64,000 bases of DNA from Zeaxanthinibacter sp. PT1 (GTDB taxonomy: Bacteria > Bacteroidota > Bacteroidia > Flavobacteriales > Flavobacteriaceae), in the NCBI RefSeq assembly GCF_028464225.1, contig NZ_JAQPCN010000002.1, forward strand, positions 461,475 to 525,474. The letters run 5' to 3'. Positions within the stretch are counted from its first letter, which is position 1. The number at the start of each line of letters is the position of its first letter. Made by a program: the position numbers and the translations under genes. Positions 26,460-34,317 of this stretch are shown here, in pieces. The notes beneath the pieces were generated by a model. The model saw only the letters and a list, made by a program, of their open reading frames with translations. It searched no databases and was not told where the DNA came from.

Positions 26460-27374
26460 CTAATAATTAATTTCATTCCATGTACCGGAATAAAACGGGG
26501 CAACCCTGTTCAGGGTTTCCTTCAGTTGAACGATATCCACTTTTGGGCCGTCAGAAAAGATGTTTTTAATCTCCTCGGATTTAGCATCAAAGAAGGTCTG
26601 TATCAATAAAGCGTTCGGCCGGCGGCTGATCATGGTCTCAAACAACCTAAGGGTACCAGCAACCACTTGTTTCCCCGTGGTATTATTATCTGCGAGTACA
26701 TCCATTCCCTTCCGGTGGTAGTTGTACAGGGCAATCCGGTATTCACGGAAAGTATTAGACATCAGGTTATCTACTAATTGGAACCTGCTCCGGTTCTCGG
26801 CGGCTGTTTGCCCCCACCCAGAGAACCCGCTCCCCTGGGCCTGGGTCACGATCTGTTGTGCTCTTTCATAGAATTCGGTCCCGCCTTCCAAAGCAAAAGT
26901 GTCGGCGTCCAGGCCCAGCATAATATAGGCATAGTAGGCTACAACCCCTACCAGGTTAGATCCAAACACATTCTCGTTATAAACTAAGGGTTGAAATTCT
27001 ATATACTCAAAATTAAAATCGTTGTCCTTGTAATTAAAGACCGGGCTTTGATAGGAAGTGTTGAAAACCGGCCTGGATGATTGTAGTTGTATGTTAGCCT
27101 TAAAACGGTTGTTCTCATACTCCTCCACGGTGATAAACATCCGGCAATTAACCCTTTCATTTTCCAGGTAGACCTTGTTGGTCCATTTGCTCTTATTGAT
27201 GAAATCGCTCAGGGAGCGCTCTAAGGTCCGGAAGATCTGTTGATTGGTCTGGCTCACTTGTTCAGAATTCACCGTAACCGTGCAGTTCAATTCTTGGGCA
27301 CTAAGCTGCATCATACTGCACAGTCCCAAAAAGAATACTAATACTTTAATTCTGAATCCTTTGGATGATTTCAT
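26460..27374 (-). CDS. DUF4835 family secreted protein
   Basis: 304 residues with a signal peptide (about 8-26, VLVFFLGLCSMMQLSAQ). Mature sequence starts ELNCTVTVNSEQVSQTNQQIFRTLERSLSDFIN and contains the conserved VAYYAYIMLGLDADTFALEGG. This family is limited to Bacteroidota and is regularly found between coaBC and recN; the role is unknown. The start overlaps the coaBC stop by 29 bases, so the two genes share codons in different frames. Confidence 0.88.
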   Translation of the reverse strand: MKSSKGFRIKVLVFFLGLCSMMQLSAQELNCTVTVNSEQVSQTNQQIFRTLERSLSDFINKSKWTNKVYLENERVNCRMFITVEEYENNRFKANIQLQSSRPVFNTSYQSPVFNYKDNDFNFEYIEFQPLVYNENVFGSNLVGVVAYYAYIMLGLDADTFALEGGTEFYERAQQIVTQAQGSGFSGWGQTAAENRSRFQLVDNLMSNTFREYRIALYNYHRKGMDVLADNNTTGKQVVAGTLRLFETMISRRPNALLIQTFFDAKSEEIKNIFSDGPKVDIVQLKETLNRVAPFYSGTWNEINY

Positions 27375-28551
27375 GGAAGATATCTTTGGCCACCTCGGCC
27401 TTGCTTTTTAATGCAAACGACTTAATCCCTGAATTCTTGTCCAGGAACGATATTTTATTGGTGTCTCCTCCGAAGCCGGCCCCCTGGTCCCTCAGGGAAT
27501 TAAGGACAATAGCATCCAGGTTCTTCCGCACCAGCTTTTCCCGGGCATGAGCTTCTTCGTTCTCTGTCTCCAGTGCAAATCCCACCAGGAATTGATGCTG
27601 TTTCTTCTCACCGAGAGATTTCAGGATATCGGGATTCTTTACCAGCTCAACCTGCATATGATCATCTTTTTTCTTGATCTTCTGCCCTGCCTTTTCATGT
27701 GGCCGGTAATCTGCGACCGCTGCAGCACAGATCGCGATATCGCAATCCTCGAAATAATCATGGACAGCACTGTACATCTCGGCTGCAGTGGTTACCCGCA
27801 GCAATTTGATGGCCTCGTTAGCGGGTTCCAAGTGTGTTGGACCGGAGACCAGGACTACCTTTGCACCGAGTGACGCAGCAACATCAGCCAGTTCAAATCC
27901 CATCCGACCGCTGGAATGATTGCCGATAAAACGGACCGGGTCTATGGGTTCATAGGTTGGGCCCGCGGTGATCATTACCATTTTCCCATCAAGTGGCATA
28001 CGCGCTGCAAAATAGGCCTTGATACGGTCTGTAATTTCTTCAGGCTCTGCCATGCGCCCCTCGCCATGAAGTCCGCTGGCAAGTTCACCCGTACCGGGCG
28101 GGATCATGGTATTCCCAAAGGTTTCCAACGCTTTAATAGAAGCTACGGAAGAAGGGTGTTTATACATATCCAGGTCCATTGCAGGAGCAAAGAACACCGG
28201 GCATTTTGCAGATAAATAGGTGGCGATCAGTAAGTTGTCACAATTTCCGGAAGCCATCTTAGATAGGGTGTTGGCCGTAGCCGGTGCAATCAGCATCAGG
28301 TCTGCCCACAATCCCAATTCTACGTGGTTGTTCCAGTCCACTTCGCCATCTTCTTCCCGGATAAAATCGACCAGGGCCGGGTTCTTGGAAAGCGTGGCCA
28401 TGGTCAGGGGGGTAACGAAAGAAAGGGCACCCTGCGTCAGAATCACTTTGACGTTGGCACCCTCTTTTATCAGTAAACGAACGAGAAATGCGGATTTATA
28501 AGCAGCAATACCTCCGGTGACACCCAAAAGTATATTTTTACCGCCCAGCAT
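27346..28551 (-). CDS. coaBC: Bifunctional phosphopantothenoylcysteine decarboxylase / phosphopantothenate-cysteine ligase
   Basis: Two steps of coenzyme A synthesis. 401 residues. CoaC part (1-180): flavin site GVTGGIAAYKSAFLVRLL, NHVELGLWADLMLIAPATANTLSKMASG, PAMDLDMYKHPS. CoaB part (190-401): VMITAGPTYEPIDPVRFIGNHSSGRMGFELAD, AAAVADYRPHEKAGQKIKK and FALETENEEAHAREKLVRKNLD. Lies one base downstream of the omega-like gene. Confidence 0.97.
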   Translation of the reverse strand: MLGGKNILLGVTGGIAAYKSAFLVRLLIKEGANVKVILTQGALSFVTPLTMATLSKNPALVDFIREEDGEVDWNNHVELGLWADLMLIAPATANTLSKMASGNCDNLLIATYLSAKCPVFFAPAMDLDMYKHPSSVASIKALETFGNTMIPPGTGELASGLHGEGRMAEPEEITDRIKAYFAARMPLDGKMVMITAGPTYEPIDPVRFIGNHSSGRMGFELADVAASLGAKVVLVSGPTHLEPANEAIKLLRVTTAAEMYSAVHDYFEDCDIAICAAAVADYRPHEKAGQKIKKKDDHMQVELVKNPDILKSLGEKKQHQFLVGFALETENEEAHAREKLVRKNLDAIVLNSLRDQGAGFGGDTNKISFLDKNSGIKSFALKSKAEVAKDIFHEIIQRIQN

Positions 28552-28552
28552 T

Positions 28553-28888
28553 TTACTCTGAATCTTTCTCTGTATTCCTATAGTAAATCTTATCTTCTAA
28601 CCATTCCTGGATAGCAAGTGCATGTGGCTTGGGAAGCTTTTCGTAGAATTTAGAAACTTCTATCTGCTCCTTGTTCTCAAAAACTTCTTCCAGGCTGTCG
28701 CTGTAAGTAGCAAACTCCTCCAGCTTTTCCAATAGTTCCTTTTTGATCTCTGAATTGATCTGTATAGCTCTTTTAGCCGCTATAGAGATGGCCTCATAGA
28801 TGTTATCTGTAGGCTGGTCAAACTCGTTACGATTCACGGTTACCGTAGAAACGGGAGCTTTGGAGTTCTTTAAATCGTTCATATTCAT
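28553..28888 (-). CDS. DNA-directed RNA polymerase omega subunit-like protein
   Basis: 111 residues. The segment DNIYEAISIAAKRAIQINSEIKKELLEKLEEF matches the Bacteroidota version of omega (RpoZ/Rpb6-like), in which the usual MARVTV start is replaced by a longer N-terminus. Expected to stabilise the beta-prime subunit. The position between bamD and coaBC is characteristic of Flavobacteriaceae. It overlaps the bamD stop by 4 bases. Confidence 0.85.
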   Translation of the reverse strand: MNMNDLKNSKAPVSTVTVNRNEFDQPTDNIYEAISIAAKRAIQINSEIKKELLEKLEEFATYSDSLEEVFENKEQIEVSKFYEKLPKPHALAIQEWLEDKIYYRNTEKDSE

Positions 28889-29715
28889 TTTGAGAGATTT
28901 TCTTGTTGTTGTACTTGCGCTAATTCGCTATCAATATCTTCAGCCAGACGGTTTGCTTCTTTAGCAAAACTGGTTTCCGGGTAATTCTTCATCAGGTTCT
29001 GGTATGCCGCTTGTGCAGCGAGCAACCTTTCTTTCTTTTTCTGAAAGGTACTGTTCAATGCCAGGTTTGTACTGGCTACTACTTTCAGGTACATGGCTTC
29101 TTCCCGGAATACCGAACCCGGGTTATCAGACACAAAATTTTCAAGCGCAGCGATCGCAGAAATGTTGTATTCCAGGATGTACGACTTCCCTAACTTAGTG
29201 AATTGCTTGGCAATCTCGAATTCTTTACGCTCCTTTTTAGTGGTAAGTTCCCTCGCCATAGCGTTTGCCTCTTCCAGGTATTCCGATTCCGGGTAGGTGT
29301 TGATAAAAGACTGCAGCTTTACAAGTGCCTTATCTGTATCTGTCTGATCCAGGGAATAGACAGGAGACAATTCATAATAACTTTTAGCTCCCAAAAAGGC
29401 TGCCTGAGAGGCCTTGTCACTCTTGGGGTATGATTTCAGGAAACGCTCAAATTGATAGCCGGCAAAATTGTAATCCCCGATCTGGTAATAGGAATCAGCC
29501 AGGAAGAACATCACTCGTTCCCCCTGCGGTTTTCCAACATACTGGGGTGCGATCTGCGCCAGTAAACGATTGGCCCTTTTAAAATCGCCCTCATCATATA
29601 GTTTTTCCGCCATTTCGTATTTGGCTTTAACGTCTTCGTTCTTGAGTACCTTTTGGTAGTCACTACAGGAAAAAAGTAAGCCGGTTACAAAAAATAGGAA
29701 TAGGATTCGCCTCAT
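28885..29715 (-). CDS. bamD: Outer membrane protein assembly factor BamD
   Basis: 276-residue lipoprotein of the BAM complex. Lipobox LLFSC with Cys17. TPR repeats follow: KYEMAEKLYDEGDFKRANRLLAQI, YYQIGDYNFAGYQFERFLKSYPKSDKASQAAF, KALVKLQSFINTYPESEYLEEANAM and the last one near YQNLMKNYPETSFAKEA, five in all. First gene of an apparent operon bamD, omega-like, coaBC, DUF4835, with overlaps or tiny gaps throughout. Confidence 0.93.
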   Translation of the reverse strand: MRRILFLFFVTGLLFSCSDYQKVLKNEDVKAKYEMAEKLYDEGDFKRANRLLAQIAPQYVGKPQGERVMFFLADSYYQIGDYNFAGYQFERFLKSYPKSDKASQAAFLGAKSYYELSPVYSLDQTDTDKALVKLQSFINTYPESEYLEEANAMARELTTKKERKEFEIAKQFTKLGKSYILEYNISAIAALENFVSDNPGSVFREEAMYLKVVASTNLALNSTFQKKKERLLAAQAAYQNLMKNYPETSFAKEANRLAEDIDSELAQVQQQENLSK

Positions 29716-29731
29716 GCTAAAAAATATTTTG

Positions 29732-29739
29732 CAAAATTA
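29732..29739 (-). promoter_or_regulatory. -7 element TAATTTTG of the bamD operon
   Basis: On the minus strand, TAATTTTG ends 17 bases before the bamD ATG. The -33 TTG is not evident. The remaining 156 bases up to the dapA stop contain only a weak hairpin GCTAT/ATAGC that could end dapA transcription. Confidence 0.5.
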
Positions 29740-29895
29740 CGGAATATTGGTGGAATATAAAATTTCTTTATCAAAGAGATGATAAAGCAGGTGACTAATT
29801 TGATGAGCCTGGGGAATCCGTCGGCCGGTTTGGGGAAGATTTAACATCTGCAGGGCTTATAAAGGCTATGCAGAAATAGCTTCACCCCCAACTCC

Positions 29896-30783
29896 TCAGG
29901 CCTGTATAGTTTTAAAAGATTTCATGAAACCCGCGATCTGCGCCGTCAGTTCCCGGGTAGCCGGAACCAGAGGTAGTCTTACCTCCGGGTTACAAAGCCC
30001 CTGTGCAGCCATCATCGCCTTGATCCCCGCAGGGTTTCCTTCCTTAAAAATCAGCTCCATCCCCTCTTTCATCGCTTCGTGCATGGCAAAAGCCTCATCT
30101 TCTGAATGTTCCAGCCCGAGGCGTATCATCCGACTGAATTCGGACGGCAGCCCTTGCCCGATAACCGAGATCACCCCGACACCCCCGGAAAGTACTGTTT
30201 CCAGCGCCGTGATGTCATCCCCGGATATCACCTTAAAATCAGCCGGTTTTTTGCCGATGATTTGGTTAACCTGTTCCATATTCCCTGAAGCCTCTTTGAT
30301 GGCCACGATGTTTGGCAGCGCTGCGAGCCTAAGCACAGTTTCAGGTAGGACATTACTGCCGGTTCTTCCCGGCACATTATAGAGTATTATGGGAACCGGA
30401 GATGCTTCGGCCAGCATCTTGTAATGCCGGTATATACCCTCTTGCGTAGGTTTATTGTAATAGGGCGAAACGGAAAGCACGGCATCAAAAGACTGCAGGT
30501 TAGCAGACTTTAGCTCATCCACGAGTTGCATGGTATTATTACCTCCTACCCCAAGTACCAGGGGAACCCTGCCGGAATTCTGCTCAATGACCGTTTTAAT
30601 GACCAATTGTTTTTCACTTTTGGCAAGCGTCACTGATTCCCCGGTGGTTCCAAGGACTACCAGGTAATCTACTCCTCCTTCTATACAATGATCCACCACC
30701 TGCCTTAAAGCCTCCACGTCTATGGACAGATCGGCCTTAAAAGGTGTAATCAGTGCAACTCCTGTTCCGTATAGTGCTTCCAT
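29896..30783 (-). CDS. dapA: 4-hydroxy-tetrahydrodipicolinate synthase
   Basis: Condenses pyruvate with aspartate semialdehyde at the head of lysine and diaminopimelate synthesis. 295 residues, TIM barrel. Motifs: [31 protein letters not shown] (the GTTGE loop), [16 protein letters not shown] with the Tyr of the catalytic triad, [14 protein letters not shown], and IKEASGN with the Schiff-base lysine. The start overlaps the preceding stop (TAATG). DapF of the same pathway is encoded at 50.2-51.0 kb. Confidence 0.97.
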   Translation of the reverse strand: MEALYGTGVALITPFKADLSIDVEALRQVVDHCIEGGVDYLVVLGTTGESVTLAKSEKQLVIKTVIEQNSGRVPLVLGVGGNNTMQLVDELKSANLQSFDAVLSVSPYYNKPTQEGIYRHYKMLAEASPVPIILYNVPGRTGSNVLPETVLRLAALPNIVAIKEASGNMEQVNQIIGKKPADFKVISGDDITALETVLSGGVGVISVIGQGLPSEFSRMIRLGLEHSEDEAFAMHEAMKEGMELIFKEGNPAGIKAMMAAQGLCNPEVRLPLVPATRELTAQIAGFMKSFKTIQA

Positions 30784-31325
30784 TAATCTAATTCGTTCAG
30801 TACTTTTAAATATTTTTGTAATTCTTCTTTAAATACTTTGAAATCCTCCAGGGGAACTTGCAGGATCAGGTCGTTCAGGTTCTTATCTACTTGCGAAAAC
30901 CCCACGTTAATGCGCGCCCTGGACTTTATGGTCATTAGTTGCAACATCAGGTTTCCCTTATCGTAATAATTGACCAAAAGATCGTATTCTCTACCCAGGA
31001 ACTCCAATGCATAACTGTTTTCAATCGCGCCCTTCCACCCCAGGTCCTTATCAGAAAATACCGGGGTTGCATAAGGTGAATTCTTATCGTAGAATTCTTT
31101 ATACCCAATCACCTTTATGGCATTCGGCTGAAGGTTAAAGTCGGTAACAAATTCAGAGAAGCGTTCAGCTTGATCAAATCGATCCAGATCGACGATTACC
31201 CCGATAGTCTTTATGCCCCTATCCCTGGAGACTGCTTTAGCGGGACTTTGCATCGCTGCTTTCAGGTATTTTAAGCCTGATTTGTGTTTAAATTTATCCT
31301 TTAGTCCCTTTAAAAACATGTACAT
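30783..31325 (-). CDS. DUF6913-like protein of unknown function
   Basis: 180 residues, soluble, basic N-terminus ([17 protein letters not shown]). Conserved-looking parts: [76 protein letters not shown] and [21 protein letters not shown]. Such proteins occur next to dapA in many Flavobacteriaceae; I know of no function. A second ATG two codons in is an alternative start. A perfect palindrome covers the region at its 5' end. Confidence 0.75.
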   Translation of the reverse strand: MYMFLKGLKDKFKHKSGLKYLKAAMQSPAKAVSRDRGIKTIGVIVDLDRFDQAERFSEFVTDFNLQPNAIKVIGYKEFYDKNSPYATPVFSDKDLGWKGAIENSYALEFLGREYDLLVNYYDKGNLMLQLMTIKSRARINVGFSQVDKNLNDLILQVPLEDFKVFKEELQKYLKVLNELD

Positions 31326-31346
31326 TTACATTTCTACAAATGTAAA
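31325..31346. promoter_or_regulatory. Perfect 22-bp palindrome in the DUF6913 / nucleotidase divergent region
   Basis: Arms TTTACATTT and AAATGTAAA with the 4-base spacer CTAC. It touches the start codon of the leftward gene and lies 39 bases before the rightward ATG, so a bound repressor could control both. It could equally form an RNA hairpin in the leftward 5' UTR. Confidence 0.5.
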
Positions 31347-31384
31347 TAATACCCTTCAATTTCGCCGCTAAGATACGTCGTATA

Positions 31385-32149
31385 ATGAGTTTAAAAATAC
31401 AACATTTTGTTATAATTATAACAATGCTAAGCTACCTTTCTTGCAGGCAGGAGCGGCAAACGGTGACATCGATCACAGGAAAAGAGCTGCTGATCCATGA
31501 AGACCTGCCTTCTTCAGATAGCATAGAAGCCTTTGTGAAGCCATACAGGGAACACCTTAACAGCATATTGGACAGTGCTTTAGCCTACGCCCCCAGGCCA
31601 ATTACAAGGACAGATGGTGAGCTCAACAGCTCTGAAGGTAACCTGATGGCCGATATCGTAATGCAGGAAACTAACCCTATTGTAATGGCCCGTACAGGCC
31701 GTGAAATTGATTTTGTTATGCTCAACCATGGGGGAATCCGTAGCCTGATATCTGAAGGGGATGTTACGGCCAGGACCGCTTATGAGGTCATGCCTTTTGA
31801 AAATACCATCGTCATCCTCGGGATGAAAGGGAAAGCGGTGCGAGACCTGGTGGATTACCTGGTCAAGTCCGGGGAAGCGCACCCGATCTCGGGACTGCAG
31901 GTACGGATAGGAAAGGACCATAAACTACGATCCTTCCTGGTGCAAGGCATGCCTTTTGATGAGAATAAAATGTACTATGTAGCTACTTCGGACTACCTGG
32001 CTAAAGGTGGAGATTATATGGACTTTTTTAAGTCCAGGGACACCTTGATCAACACGGGATACTACCTGAGGAATGCCATGATAGACCATTTTAAAAAGGT
32101 AGATACCTTACGCGCGTCTGTCGATGATCGCTACATTCAAATAGACTGA
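31385..32149 (+). CDS. 5'-nucleotidase C-terminal domain lipoprotein
   Basis: 254 residues with a lipoprotein signal (lipobox LSYLSC, Cys20). The body is only the C-terminal, substrate-binding domain of UshA-type 5'-nucleotidases: SEGNLMADIVMQE, IDFVMLNHGGIRSLISEGDVTARTAYEVMPFENTIVIL and KMYYVATSDYLAKGGDYMDFF. The metallophosphatase half is the next gene, one base downstream, so domain order is reversed relative to UshA. The two products probably act together in the periplasm on nucleotides. Confidence 0.92.
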   Translation: MSLKIQHFVIIITMLSYLSCRQERQTVTSITGKELLIHEDLPSSDSIEAFVKPYREHLNSILDSALAYAPRPITRTDGELNSSEGNLMADIVMQETNPIVMARTGREIDFVMLNHGGIRSLISEGDVTARTAYEVMPFENTIVILGMKGKAVRDLVDYLVKSGEAHPISGLQVRIGKDHKLRSFLVQGMPFDENKMYYVATSDYLAKGGDYMDFFKSRDTLINTGYYLRNAMIDHFKKVDTLRASVDDRYIQID

Positions 32150-32150
32150 G

Positions 32151-33059
32151 ATGGAAAGAAGATCATTTATAAAACGCACTGGCGCTTCATCGGCCTTTAT
32201 CGGTCTTGGTGGCCTGGGCCTGTCAGCCTGCTCCGGTTCAGGACCCAAGCATTTAACGATATTGCATACTAATGATGTACACAGCCATATAGATCCTTTC
32301 CCGGAAGACCACAGTGCATTTCCGCGTAAAGGAGGTATTGCGCGGCGAGCTGCCCTGATCGAAGAGATCCGCCGTGAAAATCCGAATACATTACTGTTTG
32401 ATGCCGGCGATATTTTCCAGGGAACGCCCTACTTTAACTTCTACGGGGGCGAATTAGAATTTAAGTTAATGAGCATGATGCGGTATGATGCCGCAACCAT
32501 AGGGAACCACGACTTTGACAATGGTTTGGAAGGATTCCTTGCTCAACTGCCCCATGCGGGTTTTCCTTTTCTTTCTGCCAATTATGATTTTAGGGACACT
32601 ATTCTGGACGGACTGGTTAAACCTTACAAGATATTCCAGCTCGACGGATTAAAGGTTGGGGTTTTTGGATTGGGTATTATGCTCAAGGGAATTGTTAATG
32701 ACGCCCTGTATGGAGAAACACGTTACTTGGATCCTATAGAAATGGCCCAGGAAATGTCTGATATTCTAAAGAAAGAAAAGCAATGCCACCTGGTGGTCTG
32801 TTTATCCCACCTGGGTTATGAATACGAACGTGGTGAACTTCCCAGTGATCTTGACCTGGCCGCAGCAACCCGGGGGATAGATCTCATCATCGGAGGCCAT
32901 ACCCATACGTTTCTGGACAGGCCCGTAGTGCGGAAGAACAAGGACCAGCAGGATGTACTGGTAAATCAAGCCGGCTGCTACGGCGTAAATATGGGTCGCA
33001 TTGATTTCTATTTTGATAAGACCGGGATCCGTGCAGACGGGGCAACTATTGACATTTAG
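32151..33059 (+). CDS. Metallophosphatase (5'-nucleotidase N-terminal domain), Tat lipoprotein
   Basis: 302 residues. The leader has a twin-arginine motif (RRSFIK) and a lipobox (LSAC, Cys26), so it is likely exported folded by Tat and lipidated. The calcineurin-like phosphatase motifs are complete: LHTNDVHSHID, LFDAGDIFQGT, TIGNHDFDNG, CLSHLGYEYE and GGHTHTFLD. It needs the product of the preceding gene for the nucleotide-binding domain, by analogy with UshA. Confidence 0.93.
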   Translation: MERRSFIKRTGASSAFIGLGGLGLSACSGSGPKHLTILHTNDVHSHIDPFPEDHSAFPRKGGIARRAALIEEIRRENPNTLLFDAGDIFQGTPYFNFYGGELEFKLMSMMRYDAATIGNHDFDNGLEGFLAQLPHAGFPFLSANYDFRDTILDGLVKPYKIFQLDGLKVGVFGLGIMLKGIVNDALYGETRYLDPIEMAQEMSDILKKEKQCHLVVCLSHLGYEYERGELPSDLDLAAATRGIDLIIGGHTHTFLDRPVVRKNKDQQDVLVNQAGCYGVNMGRIDFYFDKTGIRADGATIDI

Positions 33060-33081
33060 ATCGCAACGTTTATAAACCTTC

Positions 33082-33089
33082 TAATTTTG
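33082..33089 (+). promoter_or_regulatory. -7 element TAATTTTG of fdhD
   Basis: Ends ten bases before the GTG start of fdhD, implying a very short leader. No -33 TTG is visible at the usual spacing. It supports the GTG start, since no ATG occurs nearby in frame. Confidence 0.45.
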
Positions 33090-33099
33090 CAGTAATTAA

Positions 33100-33930
33100 G
33101 TGGATCCAAATAAAAGCATTATAAGAGCCGGGATAAAGCGATACCGGGACCATAAAATAAGTGTCCTGGAAGATGCACTTGCTGTTGAAGATCCCCTGGA
33201 AATCGGGATTAAAATACCCGGAAACAATCCACCGATACCGGCACAGACAGTGTCCCTGACTATGCGAACACCGGGCAGCGACCCTGAACTGGCGATTGGC
33301 TATTTGTTTACAGAGGGAATCATCAGGCACTGGGATGAAGTGGACAGCATATTAGAATTATCAGGCCTGGTAACCCTTATACTCCACCCCGACCCGGAAC
33401 GCGACCTCAGCGTTTTGGAAAGACGTTCTGTAACCAGCAGCAGTTGCGGGGTTTGCGGAAAACTGAGCAAGATGGCAATCCGAACGTTGCCGGCTTACCG
33501 GGATCACTCCCCTTTTAAAGCTGTTGATGCCGGGATATTACAGCAGCTTCCCGGAATACTCAGGGCTGCCCAGCGTACTTTTGAGCATACGGGCGGACTA
33601 CATGCTGCTGCCCTATTTGACCGGGAAGGCAAATTGCAATGGTTACGCGAAGATGTTGGTAGACATAATGCGCTGGATAAACTACTCGGTATGGCTCTGA
33701 AGTCAGCCATGATGCCGTTGGGTAATCAGGTCTTACTACTCAGTGGCCGAACCAGTTACGAGCTGGTTCAAAAAGCGGCTATGGCCGGGATTCGGATGAT
33801 CGCCTCCGTCGGAGCTCCTTCCAGCAAGGCCTTGGAATTGGCACGAGAATATGACATTAGCTTAGTCGGTTTCTTAAAAGCGGATGGCTTTAACATTTAC
33901 CACGGGTCAGGCAGGATAAATTTTGAGTAA
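33100..33930 (+). CDS. fdhD: Formate dehydrogenase accessory sulfurtransferase FdhD
   Basis: Transfers sulfur from IscS to the molybdenum cofactor, which makes formate-dehydrogenase-like enzymes active. 276 residues from a GTG start. Motifs: VSLTMRTPGSDPELAIGYLFTEGII, the essential SSCGVCG cysteine loop, FEHTGGLHAAALFD, EDVGRHNALDKLLG and SGRTSYELVQKAAMAGI. Two genes downstream is the molybdopterin oxidoreductase it presumably serves. Confidence 0.95.
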   Translation: MDPNKSIIRAGIKRYRDHKISVLEDALAVEDPLEIGIKIPGNNPPIPAQTVSLTMRTPGSDPELAIGYLFTEGIIRHWDEVDSILELSGLVTLILHPDPERDLSVLERRSVTSSSCGVCGKLSKMAIRTLPAYRDHSPFKAVDAGILQQLPGILRAAQRTFEHTGGLHAAALFDREGKLQWLREDVGRHNALDKLLGMALKSAMMPLGNQVLLLSGRTSYELVQKAAMAGIRMIASVGAPSSKALELAREYDISLVGFLKADGFNIYHGSGRINFE

Positions 33931-33939
33931 ATTCATGCT

Positions 33940-34317
33940 ATGAAAATCAGGATCAAAGACAACTCGGTTCGATTCCGTCTTACCAAATCTGAAGTGGAAC
34001 AAATCGGCAGAACCGGGAATTTTACCTCCCATACAGAATTTGACGGTTCAAGCTTCAGTTATTCCGTGCAGGTACATCAGGAGGCTGAAGAGCTTCAAGC
34101 CGGATTCCAAGATAATACCATTACATTATACCTCCCACCTGCCCTGGCAAATGAATGGACGGGAACAGATAAAGTAGGTTTGGAGAATACCCTAGTCCAG
34201 GCTAACGGGAAGTCCTTATTCCTCTTACTGGAAAAAGATTTTGTCTGCCTTGATGAACGGGACGAAGACGAGTCTGACAACTATCCCAACCCAAAAGCCG
34301 GCAGTATCCATGAGTGA
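33940..34317 (+). CDS. DUF7009-like small protein
   Basis: 125 residues, soluble, no signal peptide. It begins MKIRIKDNSVRFRLTKSEVEQIGRTG and ends with a very acidic tail. Proteins of this type accompany FdhD/FdhF-like genes in Bacteroidota, so a role in maturation or stability of the molybdenum enzyme is plausible but unproven. It starts ten bases after fdhD, and its stop is overlapped by the next ATG. Confidence 0.8.
   Translation: MKIRIKDNSVRFRLTKSEVEQIGRTGNFTSHTEFDGSSFSYSVQVHQEAEELQAGFQDNTITLYLPPALANEWTGTDKVGLENTLVQANGKSLFLLLEKDFVCLDERDEDESDNYPNPKAGSIHE

Noticed and set aside
34241..34309. Longer start for the FdhF-like gene
   Set aside because: It would overlap the DUF7009 gene by 77 bases, while the ATG at 34310 gives the coupled ATGAGTGA overlap and the family-like N-terminus.
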